Under the pieces are notes generated by a model. That model was not told where the DNA came from and did not search any database. It saw only the letters and a list, made by a program, of their open reading frames with translations. A DNA stretch of 64,000 nt, taken from NCBI GenBank assembly GCA_026645735.1, contig JAPKMT010000007.1, positions 1 to 64,000 of the forward strand, given 5' to 3'. This DNA comes from Flexilinea sp. (lineage in GTDB: Bacteria > Chloroflexota > Anaerolineae > Anaerolineales > Anaerolineaceae). The translations under genes and the position numbers were made by a program. This document shows positions 53,327 through 62,522 of this stretch, piece after piece; position 1 is the first letter of the stretch, and every line of letters starts with the position of its first letter.

Positions 53327-54528
53327 AGATTTTTTAGCGGTTCCTTATTCATTTTTTCTGCAAAAAACAGCATGACCATCAAATTGATCAATCCGACCAG
53401 GCTGACAATCCATAATACGATAGGGACAACCTGAATACCCAGTTTACCAAAGAGATAAGTCATGGCAAACGGGATCAGCAAAACCCCCATACCGGAACCG
53501 GCCATAAACCAGCGTGTAATCGCGCCAGTAACTGTAAACAGACTCCCGGCATAAACCATCAGTGTCGGATAGGAAGTAGCCAGGAAAAAGCCCAGCAAAA
53601 TGGATCCGACCCATAAAATTATGGAACTGTTCCTAAACAGGACCAATAACAGCAGACAAACAGCGGTTCCAGAAAAGTTGATCAATAGCATTTTCTTCGC
53701 ATTGATCTTTTTGGATATGAAAATCCCGATCAGCCTGCCGGCTGTAAAAGAGCCCCAAAAAGTCGAATTTAGAAAAGCCGCCTGAAGGTCTGTCGCCAGC
53801 CTGGATTCACTGGCATAGGTGAAGATCCAGTTTCCAAAAGTGATTTCGACGCCCACATAAGCAAAAAATAAAAATGAAAAGATAACAATCATCCGCGTCT
53901 GCCGACTTTTTTCTTCTTTCAGCGTGACACTCTCTATTCTTTTGGGGCTCGGCAGCAGAGACAATCCAATCATCGATGGGAGGAAAAGCAGTGCAATCAC
54001 CCAATAGGTCAGCTGCAGGCTGTTTTCAAATGATAAAAAACTGGCCGTGATAATAGGGGCCAGCAAAGATCCAAAACCAAACATAAAATGCAGCGCATTC
54101 ATATACGGTGCAAGATTATCCTTGAAAACCCAGATGATCATCAGATTGCCACCGATATCGGTGACTCCTTCAGCAAAACCCAGCAGGAACATGGGGACAA
54201 CCGCTGCAATAAAACTGCCAGCAAACGGAATGAATAACATGATAGCGGTCATGGTCGCAATGCTGAGCGTCATCACCTGGTGACCGCGAAAGCGATCATA
54301 AAATTTTGCGCCGATAAAAGATCCGGTCATATAGCCGAAAGATTTAATAGTCACAAAGACGGTTACAGCAGCCAGTGTGCTGCCGGTCGAAGCTGCCAGT
54401 TGTTTCATCGTCGGGCCTAAAGCTGCAGACTCCAGTCCGATCGTCAGAAAACTGAGCAGATAAATAATGGCAAAAACTTTTCGGTTTTCTGCCAGTCTGT
54501 TTTTTTTCGCATTCCAATTTTGAATCAT
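53323..54528 (-). CDS. MFS transporter (first tandem copy)
   Basis: This 401-aa major facilitator is highly similar throughout to the next gene (IYLLSFLTIGLESAALGPTMKQ; SYPTLMVYAGSLFTVTGAITRWFMAG). The start at 54528 (MIQNWN) is chosen because it aligns with the paralogue's start and has GGAAGG upstream, although the spacing is long; a longer frame begins at 54561. Two overlapping MFS genes may form a heteromeric pair or represent recent duplication. Confidence 0.85.
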   Translation of the reverse strand: MIQNWNAKKNRLAENRKVFAIIYLLSFLTIGLESAALGPTMKQLAASTGSTLAAVTVFVTIKSFGYMTGSFIGAKFYDRFRGHQVMTLSIATMTAIMLFIPFAGSFIAAVVPMFLLGFAEGVTDIGGNLMIIWVFKDNLAPYMNALHFMFGFGSLLAPIITASFLSFENSLQLTYWVIALLFLPSMIGLSLLPSPKRIESVTLKEEKSRQTRMIVIFSFLFFAYVGVEITFGNWIFTYASESRLATDLQAAFLNSTFWGSFTAGRLIGIFISKKINAKKMLLINFSGTAVCLLLLVLFRNSSIILWVGSILLGFFLATSYPTLMVYAGSLFTVTGAITRWFMAGSGMGVLLIPFAMTYLFGKLGIQVVPIVLWIVSLVGLINLMVMLFFAEKMNKEPLKNL

Positions 54529-54594
54529 GGTATCGGGTAATCCTTCCACATTATTATACATAAAGTAAAGAATTCAATATAGAAACCAGTATTC

Positions 54595-54672
54595 CAGCGA
54601 TTCGAAATATGGGGAGAATTCTTTGTTGTTCTAATGTTTTTCCAAATAGCAAGTCTGTATTTCGAATTGCTA
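54595..54672 (+). mobile_element. MITE-like element, left-arm form
   Basis: This 78-bp unit, CAGCGATTCGAAATATGG then GGAGAATTCTTTGTTGTT, jumps to TCCAAATAGCAAGTC and ATTTCGAATTGCTA. It lacks the right hairpin arm. The same rearranged interior occurs in the copy at 61003, so these two form a subtype. Confidence 0.7.
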
Positions 54673-55020
54673 TAAGGACTAACCAGCGAATTAATCGCGA
54701 GGAAATATGTTTGAGATCTCAAATTAAATAGCTTTCTACAAATAAATAAACCCTCTTGACAACTAAATATTTAAGATAAATTAATTGCTCAAATTCATAT
54801 TCTATTTATTACATTTGATACTAACTCTTATACTCGATTACCATGTATCATTCTAATAATTCTCAACAATGAGTTAAAAGGCTCTCTTTACAAGAAGAGG
54901 GGATTAACAAATACCAAAATACTGCTTAATTATTTACTATATATAAAAGTACCTATAGAATTTTCTTTGTTAGTCAGTATGGAAAAATGTCCATACTTAA
55001 AAAATTTTTGGAGGAAAAAG
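54673..55020 (+). promoter_or_regulatory. Leader of the CUT1 sugar operon
   Basis: This gap has no gene. It holds a promoter-like TTGACA (54756-54761) followed by A/T-rich sequence with TAAATT, though the spacing is short. A hairpin AGTATGGA/TCCATACT (54976-54983 and 54990-54997, loop AAAATG) lies just before the GGAGG ribosome-binding site. The hairpin may be an operator or mRNA 5' structure. Confidence 0.4.
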
Positions 55021-56256
55021 ATGAAAAAATATATTGTTGTGATTCTTGCTCTTGTGATGGTGTTGTCCTTTAGTACAATAGCCATGGCTGAAGCTGTCGA
55101 AATCTCCTTCTGGACTTTAAACTCACGTCAGGATGGCGTTGAGCCAATCGTTGCAGCTTTCAACGAATCCCAGGATGAGGTAAAAGTTACGGTATCTTTC
55201 TTTGATACGGATGGAATTAAAGATGCATGTAAAATTGCCGCCTCTTCCAATACACTTCCGAACATATGGTTCAACTGGGGTGGGAGTCTTGGCGGTTTCT
55301 ACGCCGATAACGGCCTGACCTATAATTTTAATGACTATGCCGCTGCAAATAACTGGGACAAAAAATTCAGCTCAAGCGCTCTGAGTCTTTGCACCTTCGA
55401 TGGTAAATTATCCGGTTACCCAACCAGCTATAATGTATTAGGTGTTTATTATCGTAAGGATATCTTTGAAAAGTACGGAATTCAAGTTCCGACAACCTTT
55501 GAAGAATTCGAACAAGTATGCGCCACATTGAAAGAAAATGGGATCACCCCGATCTCAACAGCCGGTTTATATGGCTGGCACGTAATGCGCTTAGTTGAAT
55601 TGTTGATCGAACACTATGCAGGTGCAGAAGCACATGATTCAATGAATACGTTCCAGACCAGCTACGATAATGAAGCTGTGATAAAAGCTTTAACAAAATA
55701 CCAGGAATTCGTTGAAAAAGGCTACTTACCCGATGGATTTGTAACAGCTGATCCGAATGATACGAATATGGCAGTTTTCTCAGGTACTGCAGCCATGGAT
55801 ATTCAGGGTCAATGGTATGATGGCACGATTGTTCAAAATGAACAGGATATGAGTAAATTTGGCGTTTTCGCTTTCCCATCGGGTGGAACGAACCGCATGT
55901 CAGCTTTCGCTGAAATGGTCGAGTTCAATGTCAACAATACGGAAGCACAAATCGATGCTGGTTTGAAATTCCTTGATTATTATCACAGTGCAGAGAATAT
56001 TGAGAAATACGGTGCGTATTACAATCTTCCGCTTCCTGTGGTAGACCCAGTATATCCGGAGGGATTGCCGAATGTGCCGATTATGATTGGTTTGGCCGAA
56101 GCCAACGGTACCTTCACTATTACAGATCAGGCATTTCCGACAGAAATTGCGGATGCATTGTTCAATGTTCAGGATGCAATTGCCAACGGTGAAATGCAAC
56201 CGGCGGAAGGCGCAACAAAAATCCAGGCAGCAATCGAAGCTTATCATAGCAAATAA
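55021..56256 (+). CDS. CUT1 sugar ABC transporter substrate-binding protein
   Basis: This 411-aa extracellular binding protein is of the family 1 (maltose/oligosaccharide) type. The signal peptide is KYIVVILALVMVLSFSTIAMA. The start of the mature part is VEISFWTLNSRQDGVEPIVAAFNES, and GVYYRKDIFEKYGIQVPTTFEEFE is the typical second segment. GGAGG precedes the ATG at 55021. The two permease genes follow after a hairpin spacer. The ligand is probably a plant-derived sugar given the linked glycoside hydrolase. Confidence 0.93.
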   Translation: MKKYIVVILALVMVLSFSTIAMAEAVEISFWTLNSRQDGVEPIVAAFNESQDEVKVTVSFFDTDGIKDACKIAASSNTLPNIWFNWGGSLGGFYADNGLTYNFNDYAAANNWDKKFSSSALSLCTFDGKLSGYPTSYNVLGVYYRKDIFEKYGIQVPTTFEEFEQVCATLKENGITPISTAGLYGWHVMRLVELLIEHYAGAEAHDSMNTFQTSYDNEAVIKALTKYQEFVEKGYLPDGFVTADPNDTNMAVFSGTAAMDIQGQWYDGTIVQNEQDMSKFGVFAFPSGGTNRMSAFAEMVEFNVNNTEAQIDAGLKFLDYYHSAENIEKYGAYYNLPLPVVDPVYPEGLPNVPIMIGLAEANGTFTITDQAFPTEIADALFNVQDAIANGEMQPAEGATKIQAAIEAYHSK

Positions 56257-56295
56257 CCAGATATTTCTGAAATTCGGTTAATAAATTATTGAATA

Positions 56296-56326
56296 TGGGA
56301 AAGCGAGAATTTTTTTCGCTTTCCCA
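56296..56326 (+). terminator. Intercistronic hairpin after the binding-protein gene
   Basis: A perfect 11-bp stem TGGGAAAGCGA/TCGCTTTCCCA with a 9-nt loop lies 40 nt after the binding-protein gene. The trailing sequence is A-rich, so it probably stabilises the upstream mRNA rather than ending all transcription. Confidence 0.6.
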
Positions 56327-56363
56327 AAAACTTTATCATCATCAATGAGATTTGGGAACAGAA

Positions 56364-57236
56364 ATGAAAGCGAAAACTAAGATTGATTGGGGTGCATATC
56401 TTTTCTTAGTCCCCGCATTAATAATTTATCTGTCTGTGATCATATTACCGATTTGCTATTCATTTTTTATCAGCCTGACGAAATGGAATGGAATCGGCGA
56501 TATGAATTTTGTATGGCTTGAGAATTACAAAACATTATTTACGAAGGATCCGATCTTTTTAACATCCTTAAAAAATAATTTGATTTGGACAGCATTGACC
56601 ATCTGTATCACGATGCCAGTCTCCCTGGGATTTGCGGTAATGCTAAACAATCGATTTAAAGGGCGAACTTTCTTCCGGGGATTCTTCTATTTTCCGTGTG
56701 TCATTGCCCCCATCGCGGTTTCGATTATCTGGAGATGGATATACAATCCAAATGTTGGATTTATCAATCAATTTTTCAAAGCAATAGGATCCGATTTCAG
56801 CCAAACCTGGATTTCTGATCCTCAGGTCAGTTTGTACGCAATATTTTTCGCGGCCTTATGGGCAGGAGTCGGACAACCAATGATTCTTTTCCTCGCAGGG
56901 CTTCAGACGCTTCCAGTCGAAGTGCTGGAAGCAGCGACGATCGATGGCGCGAGTGGTATTAAACGATTCTTTTCGATAACTGTTCCATTACTCAAAGAAA
57001 CCTTTGTCATTGTCCTCGCAACATTAATTATTGCTGCCTTAAAAGTCTTTGATATTGTACAGGGACTTACCAGTGGTGGTCCCAACAATGCAACCCAGAT
57101 GCTTTCCACATACATGTATTCGCAGACTTTTAAGTACAGCAATGTGGGAACCGGTACGGCGATTTCCTGTGTTATGGTGCTTGTAATGTTGATCGTTATC
57201 GTTCCTTATGTCATATTTACTGCAAAAGAAGATTAA
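56364..57236 (+). CDS. CUT1 sugar ABC transporter permease 1 (MalF type)
   Basis: This 290-aa inner-membrane permease has six hydrophobic segments and the EAA loop EVLEAATIDGASGIKRFFSI that docks the ATPase. LFLVPALIIYLSVIILPICYSFFISLTKW is the usual first helix. The ATG at 56364 is preferred over the TTG at 56352. It pairs with the next gene, 9 nt away. Confidence 0.93.
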   Translation: MKAKTKIDWGAYLFLVPALIIYLSVIILPICYSFFISLTKWNGIGDMNFVWLENYKTLFTKDPIFLTSLKNNLIWTALTICITMPVSLGFAVMLNNRFKGRTFFRGFFYFPCVIAPIAVSIIWRWIYNPNVGFINQFFKAIGSDFSQTWISDPQVSLYAIFFAALWAGVGQPMILFLAGLQTLPVEVLEAATIDGASGIKRFFSITVPLLKETFVIVLATLIIAALKVFDIVQGLTSGGPNNATQMLSTYMYSQTFKYSNVGTGTAISCVMVLVMLIVIVPYVIFTAKED

Positions 57237-57245
57237 GAGCTGAAA

Positions 57246-58085
57246 ATGAATGCTTCACAGAAAAAAAAATTCAATAGATTTCTTTTTTATGCGCTCCTGA
57301 TAATAATTGCAGTCTTGTGGATTGTTCCAATGTATACGCTGGTCGCAACTGCTATTAAAAGCAAACAGGATTTCTTCAGCGGAATCAGTTTGTTCAGTAT
57401 GCCAGACACGATTGCATGGAGCAATTTCTCGAATGCTGTCACCAAAGGCCGGCTGGCGCTTTATATGCGGAATGGGTTGATCGTATGTATTCTAAAAGTT
57501 CCGCTTGGTATCTTCATTGAAGCGCTCGCTGCCTTCGCAATGACACGATTAAATATTAAACATAAAACCGGAGTATTTATCTTCTTCCTGATTGGTATGA
57601 TGTTGCCGATGCAAACTGCATTAGTCCCGATCAATGTGATTTTCAGCAGACTGAAATTAACGAACACTTATTTTGGATTGTTTTATGTCTATCTTGGTTT
57701 TGGCCTTTCCTACGGAATTCTGATCTTACGCGGTTTTTTTAGAAGCATTCCCAAGGATCTGGATGAAGCAGCATTCATCGATGGATGCAGCAAATGGAAC
57801 CTTTTTTGGAAAGTAATTCTCCCCATCGCCAAACCGGCAGTCGCAACATTGGTCATTATGGATTTTTTGGCGACATGGAATGAATATCTGCTGGCAAGTG
57901 TCATTATTAATGAAAACGCCAAGAAGACAGTGCCGGTCGGTATCATGACATTTGTCGGCGAACATGGAACCGATTACGGTTATTTATGTGCCGGTGTACT
58001 CTTGTCAATTATCCCTGTTATTACTGTATATCTGATTTTCCAGCGGTACTTTGTCGAAGGAATGTCGGGAGCTATCAAATCCTGA
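57246..58085 (+). CDS. CUT1 sugar ABC transporter permease 2 (MalG type)
   Basis: This 279-aa permease has six membrane segments. The EAA loop is DLDEAAFIDGCSKWNLFWKV, followed by ILPIAKPAVATLVI. The C-terminal ending YFVEGMSGAIKS is typical of MalG-like permeases. No ATPase gene lies in this operon, so a shared MsmX-type ATPase encoded elsewhere is probably used. Confidence 0.93.
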   Translation: MNASQKKKFNRFLFYALLIIIAVLWIVPMYTLVATAIKSKQDFFSGISLFSMPDTIAWSNFSNAVTKGRLALYMRNGLIVCILKVPLGIFIEALAAFAMTRLNIKHKTGVFIFFLIGMMLPMQTALVPINVIFSRLKLTNTYFGLFYVYLGFGLSYGILILRGFFRSIPKDLDEAAFIDGCSKWNLFWKVILPIAKPAVATLVIMDFLATWNEYLLASVIINENAKKTVPVGIMTFVGEHGTDYGYLCAGVLLSIIPVITVYLIFQRYFVEGMSGAIKS

Positions 58086-58123
58086 CATCGTATGCCAAAA
58101 CGCAGCTCTGAGGAGGAGCATCA

Positions 58124-59659
58124 ATGAGCCCTTTTGTTTACGCAAAACAAGTTGAACGATGGGATGTGTTCGAAATTTCCTGTCCGGGTTATTCAGATAA
58201 AAATCCTTTTACAGACTACGAAATTCATGGTTTATTCCGTAGCAAGAGTCAGACTGTAAGCGTTGACGGCTTCTATGATGGCGATGGACTTTATAAAGTC
58301 CGTTTTATGCCCTCTTTTGAAGAAGAATATACTTTCGAAGTCGCAGGTAGTTTTTCAGATGAACGCTGCAGCGGTAGCTTCACCGTAACTCCTGCTTCAG
58401 AAAACAATCATGGTCCCGTCAGAGTAGCCAATACCTATCATTTCGCATATGAAGACGGAACACCGTATTATTCGATCGGCACAACCTGCTATGTCTGGGA
58501 ACTGCAATCAGAAGAACTTCAAGAGAAAACGCTTCAAACCTTGAAAAACAGTGCGTTTAATAAAATTCGTTTCTGCATTTTTCCAAAGCATTACGACTAT
58601 AACCTGAAAGAGCCTCGTTCCTATCCTTACATCGGGATACCATGTGACAGTTCTGTGCTGACAAAAGAAAATTTCCTCGAATTTAACGGCGCAGCGGAAG
58701 GGAATCATTGGAATTTCGAAGCGTTTAATGTAGAGCATTTTCAACATATTGAAAATTCGATCAAAGCACTTCGTAACTTGTCCATAGAGGCTGATTTGAT
58801 TGTCATGCATCCCTATGACCGTTGGGGATTCAGCCTGATGAATGCTGAATGTGATGATCTCTATTGGAAATACATCATAGCACGCTTTTCTGCATATCGT
58901 AACGTATGGTGGTCTCTGGCGAACGAATATGATCTGATGCCGCAGAAAACAATTGCAGACTGGGAGCGTTATGCAAAAATAATTTGTGATCACGATCCAT
59001 ATGGACATCTCCGCTCCATCCATAATTGCAAATCGTTCTATGATTATTCCCGACCGTGGATCACACACTGCAGCATACAAAGGCAGGACTTGTACAAATC
59101 AGCAGAGTTTGTTACCGAATGGCGCGAAAGGTATCGGAAACCTGTAGTACTGGACGAGATCGCGTATGAAGGAAATATCCAGCATGGATGGGGAAATATC
59201 AGCGGAAAAGAATTGGTGCGCAGATTCTGGGAAGCCTCTTGCCGAGGGGGATATGCAGGACATGGTGAAACTTTTTTAAATCCCGATAATATTCTATGGT
59301 GGTCACATGGCGGAGCACTGCATGGTGAGAGCCCTGAACGATTAAATTTTCTATATAAGATACTCAGTGAAACACCGGGAATAGGATTAATGCCCGTTCA
59401 AGAATCATGGGACACCGTTACAGCGGTTGTGGAATCGATGGCAGGAATGGGCAGTCCCGTGAAGGGTTACTATTTGCATTATTTTGGATTTATGCGCCCG
59501 TCTTTTCGAGATTTCCATTATGATGATAACTGTCAATTTGAAGTTGAGGTTATTGATACCTGGGAAATGACAATTTCAAAAGCCGGTATATTTACCGGTA
59601 AGTTTACTGTTCAATTACCAGGGAAAGAGTACATGGCAATCCGCATTCGGAAACGCTAG
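58124..59659 (+). CDS. DUF5060/DUF4038/DUF5605 glycoside hydrolase-like protein
   Basis: This 511-aa cytoplasmic protein (no signal peptide) has three parts. Residues about 10-90 are the DUF5060 beta-sandwich (VERWDVFEISCPG...PFTDYEIHGLF). About 100-400 is a TIM-barrel of the DUF4038/apiosidase-like type, with the candidate acid/base in WWSLANEYD and nucleophile in PVVLDEIAYEG. The C-terminal beta domain is DUF5605-like. It probably cleaves the glycoside imported by the preceding ABC transporter. GAGGAGGAG precedes the ATG. Confidence 0.85.
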   Translation: MSPFVYAKQVERWDVFEISCPGYSDKNPFTDYEIHGLFRSKSQTVSVDGFYDGDGLYKVRFMPSFEEEYTFEVAGSFSDERCSGSFTVTPASENNHGPVRVANTYHFAYEDGTPYYSIGTTCYVWELQSEELQEKTLQTLKNSAFNKIRFCIFPKHYDYNLKEPRSYPYIGIPCDSSVLTKENFLEFNGAAEGNHWNFEAFNVEHFQHIENSIKALRNLSIEADLIVMHPYDRWGFSLMNAECDDLYWKYIIARFSAYRNVWWSLANEYDLMPQKTIADWERYAKIICDHDPYGHLRSIHNCKSFYDYSRPWITHCSIQRQDLYKSAEFVTEWRERYRKPVVLDEIAYEGNIQHGWGNISGKELVRRFWEASCRGGYAGHGETFLNPDNILWWSHGGALHGESPERLNFLYKILSETPGIGLMPVQESWDTVTAVVESMAGMGSPVKGYYLHYFGFMRPSFRDFHYDDNCQFEVEVIDTWEMTISKAGIFTGKFTVQLPGKEYMAIRIRKR

Positions 59660-59698
59660 TCATTTTACAGTTTCAAATGACCTGCATTGGATCATCAA

Positions 59699-59776
59699 CC
59701 AATAATTCGAAATATAGACTTGCGATTCGAATCAAGAGGGAAAAATTAGTTGATCATGTAAAACTACAAAAAAAAT
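59699..59776. repeat. Decayed MITE-like copy
   Basis: CCAATAATTCGAAATATAGA starts the unit, and a second GCGATTCGAATCAAGAGGG follows. No hairpin arm is complete. It directly precedes the next copy. Confidence 0.4.
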
Positions 59777-59845
59777 CAGCAATTCGAAATAGAAACTTAT
59801 CTTTCGAATAAACAGGGAAAAAGCCTCTCCGTATTTCAATTGCTG
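59777..59845 (-). mobile_element. MITE-like compact element
   Basis: This 69-bp unit, CAGCAATTCGAAATAG to CCGTATTTCAATTGCTG, has internal CTTTCGAATAAACAGGG. The flanking 9-mers AAAAAAAAT and AAAAAAAAC match at 8 of 9 bases, but are low-complexity. It ends 33 bp before the LacI start. Confidence 0.6.
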
Positions 59846-59878
59846 AAAAAAAACCAGACAAGGATTTCAGGGGTTAAA

Positions 59879-60907
59879 TTGGGAAAAATTCGAATTCGGG
59901 ATATAGCCAGGAAAGCAGATGTATCCGAAGCAACGGTATCTAACGCTCTCAACGGACGCAAAGGTGTTTCACCTGAAATTGCACAGAAAGTAAAAGAAAT
60001 TGCTGAGACTCTGGGTTATGAAAAAACCCGGATTGGATCTAACCAGCGTGAATATATTCGTTTAATTGTATTCAAATGTCATGGATTGGTGGTTATGGAC
60101 ACCCAATTTTTCGCGGAACTGAGCGAGGCAATTGAAAACGAATGTCATCATAAAAATATTGATTTGATGGTTACACACATTGATATGAGTCAAGATACGA
60201 ATTATCTCGAACGAATAAAAGCGATTTCCAATGAAAAATGTGCCGGAATACTATTGCTGGCGACAGAAATGTCGGAAAAAGAAATCGGATTATTTGAAAA
60301 AGTTCAATCAAACCTTTTAATTTTGGATAGTATTGCACCGAATCTTTCACATAATGCAGTTGTTATGAACAATCGAGAAGCCGGTTATTTGGCAACTGAA
60401 AAATTGATATCTTCCGGACACAAGCGGATCGGTCATATCACCAGTTCTCCGGATTTTTATAATATGAAGTATCGACGGGAAGGTTTTCTGACCAGCATGG
60501 CTTCCCACAATTTACCAGTGGATAAAAATGACATCGTAGCACTCACGCCGACGCTTGATGGTTCCTATGCCGATATGTGTAAATGGCTGGAAAGTAATAA
60601 GAAAGTGCTTCCAACTGCCTTCTTCGCCGCCAATGATATTCTCGCAGTCGGAGTTGTTCGTGCCTTGCAAGAAAAAAATATCAGGATTCCACAGGATATA
60701 TCCATCATCGGGATGGATGATATGCAAATTTGCCTGATTACCAATCCTCAGCTTTCAACGATCAAGGTTCCAAGGATAGATATTGCAAAAGTAGCTGTTC
60801 GCCGGTTACTGGAAATGAGAGATGAGGATGCACCAAAATCGATCTTGAAAACAGAAGTCGGTGTAACGCTGATCAATCGGCAGAGTGTTTTAATAATCGT
60901 TCCGTAG
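59879..60907 (+). CDS. LacI-family transcriptional regulator
   Basis: This 342-aa regulator has the LacI HTH and hinge IRIRDIARKADVSEATVSNALNGRKGVSPEIAQKVKEI, followed by a sugar-sensing domain (LILDSIAPNLSHNAVVMNN; ALQEKNIRIPQDISIIGMDDM). A TTG start at 59879 is chosen because AGGGG lies upstream and no ATG is near. Located after the CUT1 and glycosidase genes, it is their likely local regulator; its operator was not identified. Confidence 0.88.
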   Translation: MGKIRIRDIARKADVSEATVSNALNGRKGVSPEIAQKVKEIAETLGYEKTRIGSNQREYIRLIVFKCHGLVVMDTQFFAELSEAIENECHHKNIDLMVTHIDMSQDTNYLERIKAISNEKCAGILLLATEMSEKEIGLFEKVQSNLLILDSIAPNLSHNAVVMNNREAGYLATEKLISSGHKRIGHITSSPDFYNMKYRREGFLTSMASHNLPVDKNDIVALTPTLDGSYADMCKWLESNKKVLPTAFFAANDILAVGVVRALQEKNIRIPQDISIIGMDDMQICLITNPQLSTIKVPRIDIAKVAVRRLLEMRDEDAPKSILKTEVGVTLINRQSVLIIVP

Positions 60908-61002
60908 TGGTATATAACCAAAATAATCATGTTCTAAGCTACAACTTCTAATTTAAGTTGCGATGAGCAGACTGTTTTATTAAACCTTTTTTAATAATCA
61001 AT

Positions 61003-61091
61003 CAGCAATTCGAAATATGGGGAGGACTCTTTGTTGTTGTGATGTTTTTCCCGATTGATTCGAATAGCAAGTCGATATTTTAAATTACATG
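61003..61091 (+). mobile_element. MITE-like element, left-arm form
   Basis: CAGCAATTCGAAATATGG then GGAGGACTCTTTGTTGTTG, followed by GATTCGAATAGCAAGTCG and ATTTTAAATTACATG. It shares the rearranged interior of the copy at 54595. It lies in the leader of msrAB. Confidence 0.65.
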
Positions 61092-61183
61092 TTAACAATT
61101 GTTCATCTAAATAAAGTGTATGATTTAGATGAGAGAATGAAATTTATGAATACAAATCGATTGACATATATCTGGGAGGAACC

Positions 61184-62122
61184 ATGGAAATCATATTTCT
61201 TGCAGGCGGATGTTTTTGGGGTGTAGAAGCCTATTTTGCCCAAATTGATGGAATCGTCGACATCACAGTTGGATATGCGAACGGAAAAACAGAGAATCCA
61301 AGCTATGAAGATCTGATATACAATGATTCAGGCCATGCGGAAACGGTGAAGCTTGAATACGATCCAGAAATCATCAGTCTGAATGCAATCTTGCAGCATT
61401 ATTTTCGGATCATCGATCCAACCAGCATCAACAAGCAGGGCAATGACATCGGATCACAATACCGAACTGGTATTTACTATGTGAATGAAGCGGACAAAGC
61501 CATCATTGATGCGCAAATCGCCCGCATCCAATCGAAGAATAAAAAGAAAATCGCTGTGGAAGTGATGCCGCTGATCCGGTTTGATCCCGCAGAGGAATAT
61601 CACCAGGATTATCTGGAGAAGAATCCCGGCGGGTATTGTCACATCGATCTGGGACTAGCCAAAAAGCCTCTGATCGATCCGGATCTGTATCCCAAACCGG
61701 ACGAAAGCACCTTGGAAAAGCGTTTGACACCGATTCAATTGGATGTAACACAGAACAGCGGAACAGAAGCTCCCTTTACCAATCCGTACTGGAACACTTT
61801 TGAAGAAGGGATTTATGTCGATATCGTTACCGGAGAACCGCTGTTTACATCCAAAGATAAATTTGCCTCTGACTGTGGATGGCCAAGTTTTTCCAAACCG
61901 ATAACGGATGAAGTGATGACCTATGAACAGGATAATCGGTTCAACATGTCCAGAGTTGAAGTCCGCAGCCGCAGCGGTGATTCCCATTTAGGGCATCTCT
62001 TTCAGGACGGTCCTCAGGAACTCGGAGGATTGCGTTATTGCATTAACAGTGCGGCACTTCGTTTCATCCCCCAAAAAGAGATGGAAGCAGAAGGATATGG
62101 TTATTTGTTAAATCTATTCTGA
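61184..62122 (+). CDS. msrAB: Bifunctional methionine sulfoxide reductase MsrA-MsrB
   Basis: This 312-aa fusion repairs both epimers of methionine sulfoxide. The N-terminal MsrA domain (about 1-160) has the catalytic Cys in [13 protein letters not shown]. The C-terminal MsrB domain (about 180-312) has [22 protein letters not shown] and the catalytic Cys in [13 protein letters not shown]. The usual Zn CxxC pairs of MsrB are absent. GGGAGGAA precedes the ATG. No signal peptide, so cytoplasmic. Confidence 0.96.
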   Translation: MEIIFLAGGCFWGVEAYFAQIDGIVDITVGYANGKTENPSYEDLIYNDSGHAETVKLEYDPEIISLNAILQHYFRIIDPTSINKQGNDIGSQYRTGIYYVNEADKAIIDAQIARIQSKNKKKIAVEVMPLIRFDPAEEYHQDYLEKNPGGYCHIDLGLAKKPLIDPDLYPKPDESTLEKRLTPIQLDVTQNSGTEAPFTNPYWNTFEEGIYVDIVTGEPLFTSKDKFASDCGWPSFSKPITDEVMTYEQDNRFNMSRVEVRSRSGDSHLGHLFQDGPQELGGLRYCINSAALRFIPQKEMEAEGYGYLLNLF

Positions 62123-62151
62123 AATGTCGTTAACGGACTGATATAAAAACG

Positions 62152-62198
62152 ATGGATGCTCATTGAAAAGCGTGGCACTGATTCCTGTGAGCATCCAT
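62152..62198 (+). terminator. Hairpin after msrAB
   Basis: An 11-bp perfect stem ATGGATGCTCA/TGAGCATCCAT encloses a 25-nt loop. No T-run follows (TGTATTAACC), so termination strength is doubtful. Confidence 0.5.
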
Positions 62199-62522
62199 TG
62201 TATTAACCGCCGGCAATTCTAACGAAAGGAAGTTTATTTGTGATTCGATTGATTCGAAAAGCTGATTCAAATTTCAAATTACTGGTTAGCCGTAAATAAA
62301 TTGAAATGCAAAACTCAAAAACGGATTCGATTTCGATTATTTTAAGTACAAAGCCAATGCGCATAAAATCATCAAAATATATGACAAACTTCTTTTGCCT
62401 CTGGCTGTCGATTATTTACAAATCGAAAATAGTATATACTTTAAAAAATCCGTTTATATGATTTACAGAATCAATTGATCTTGCGAAAATTATTAAAATG
62501 ATCAGAGCCTCATCTTTATTTG
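62199..62522. other. Gap with one eroded repeat and no gene
   Basis: A short unit GATTCGATTGATTCGAAAAGC ... CAAATTTCAAATTACTGG near 62242-62284 is an eroded right half of the dispersed element. The rest is A/T-rich, with promoter-like words (TATACTTTAAAAA near 62433), and has no supported coding frame. Confidence 0.4.

Noticed and set aside
58508-59080. 190-aa open frame on the minus strand
   Set aside because: Lies wholly inside the glycoside-hydrolase gene in antisense; composition is that of a shadow frame and there is no ribosome-binding site.
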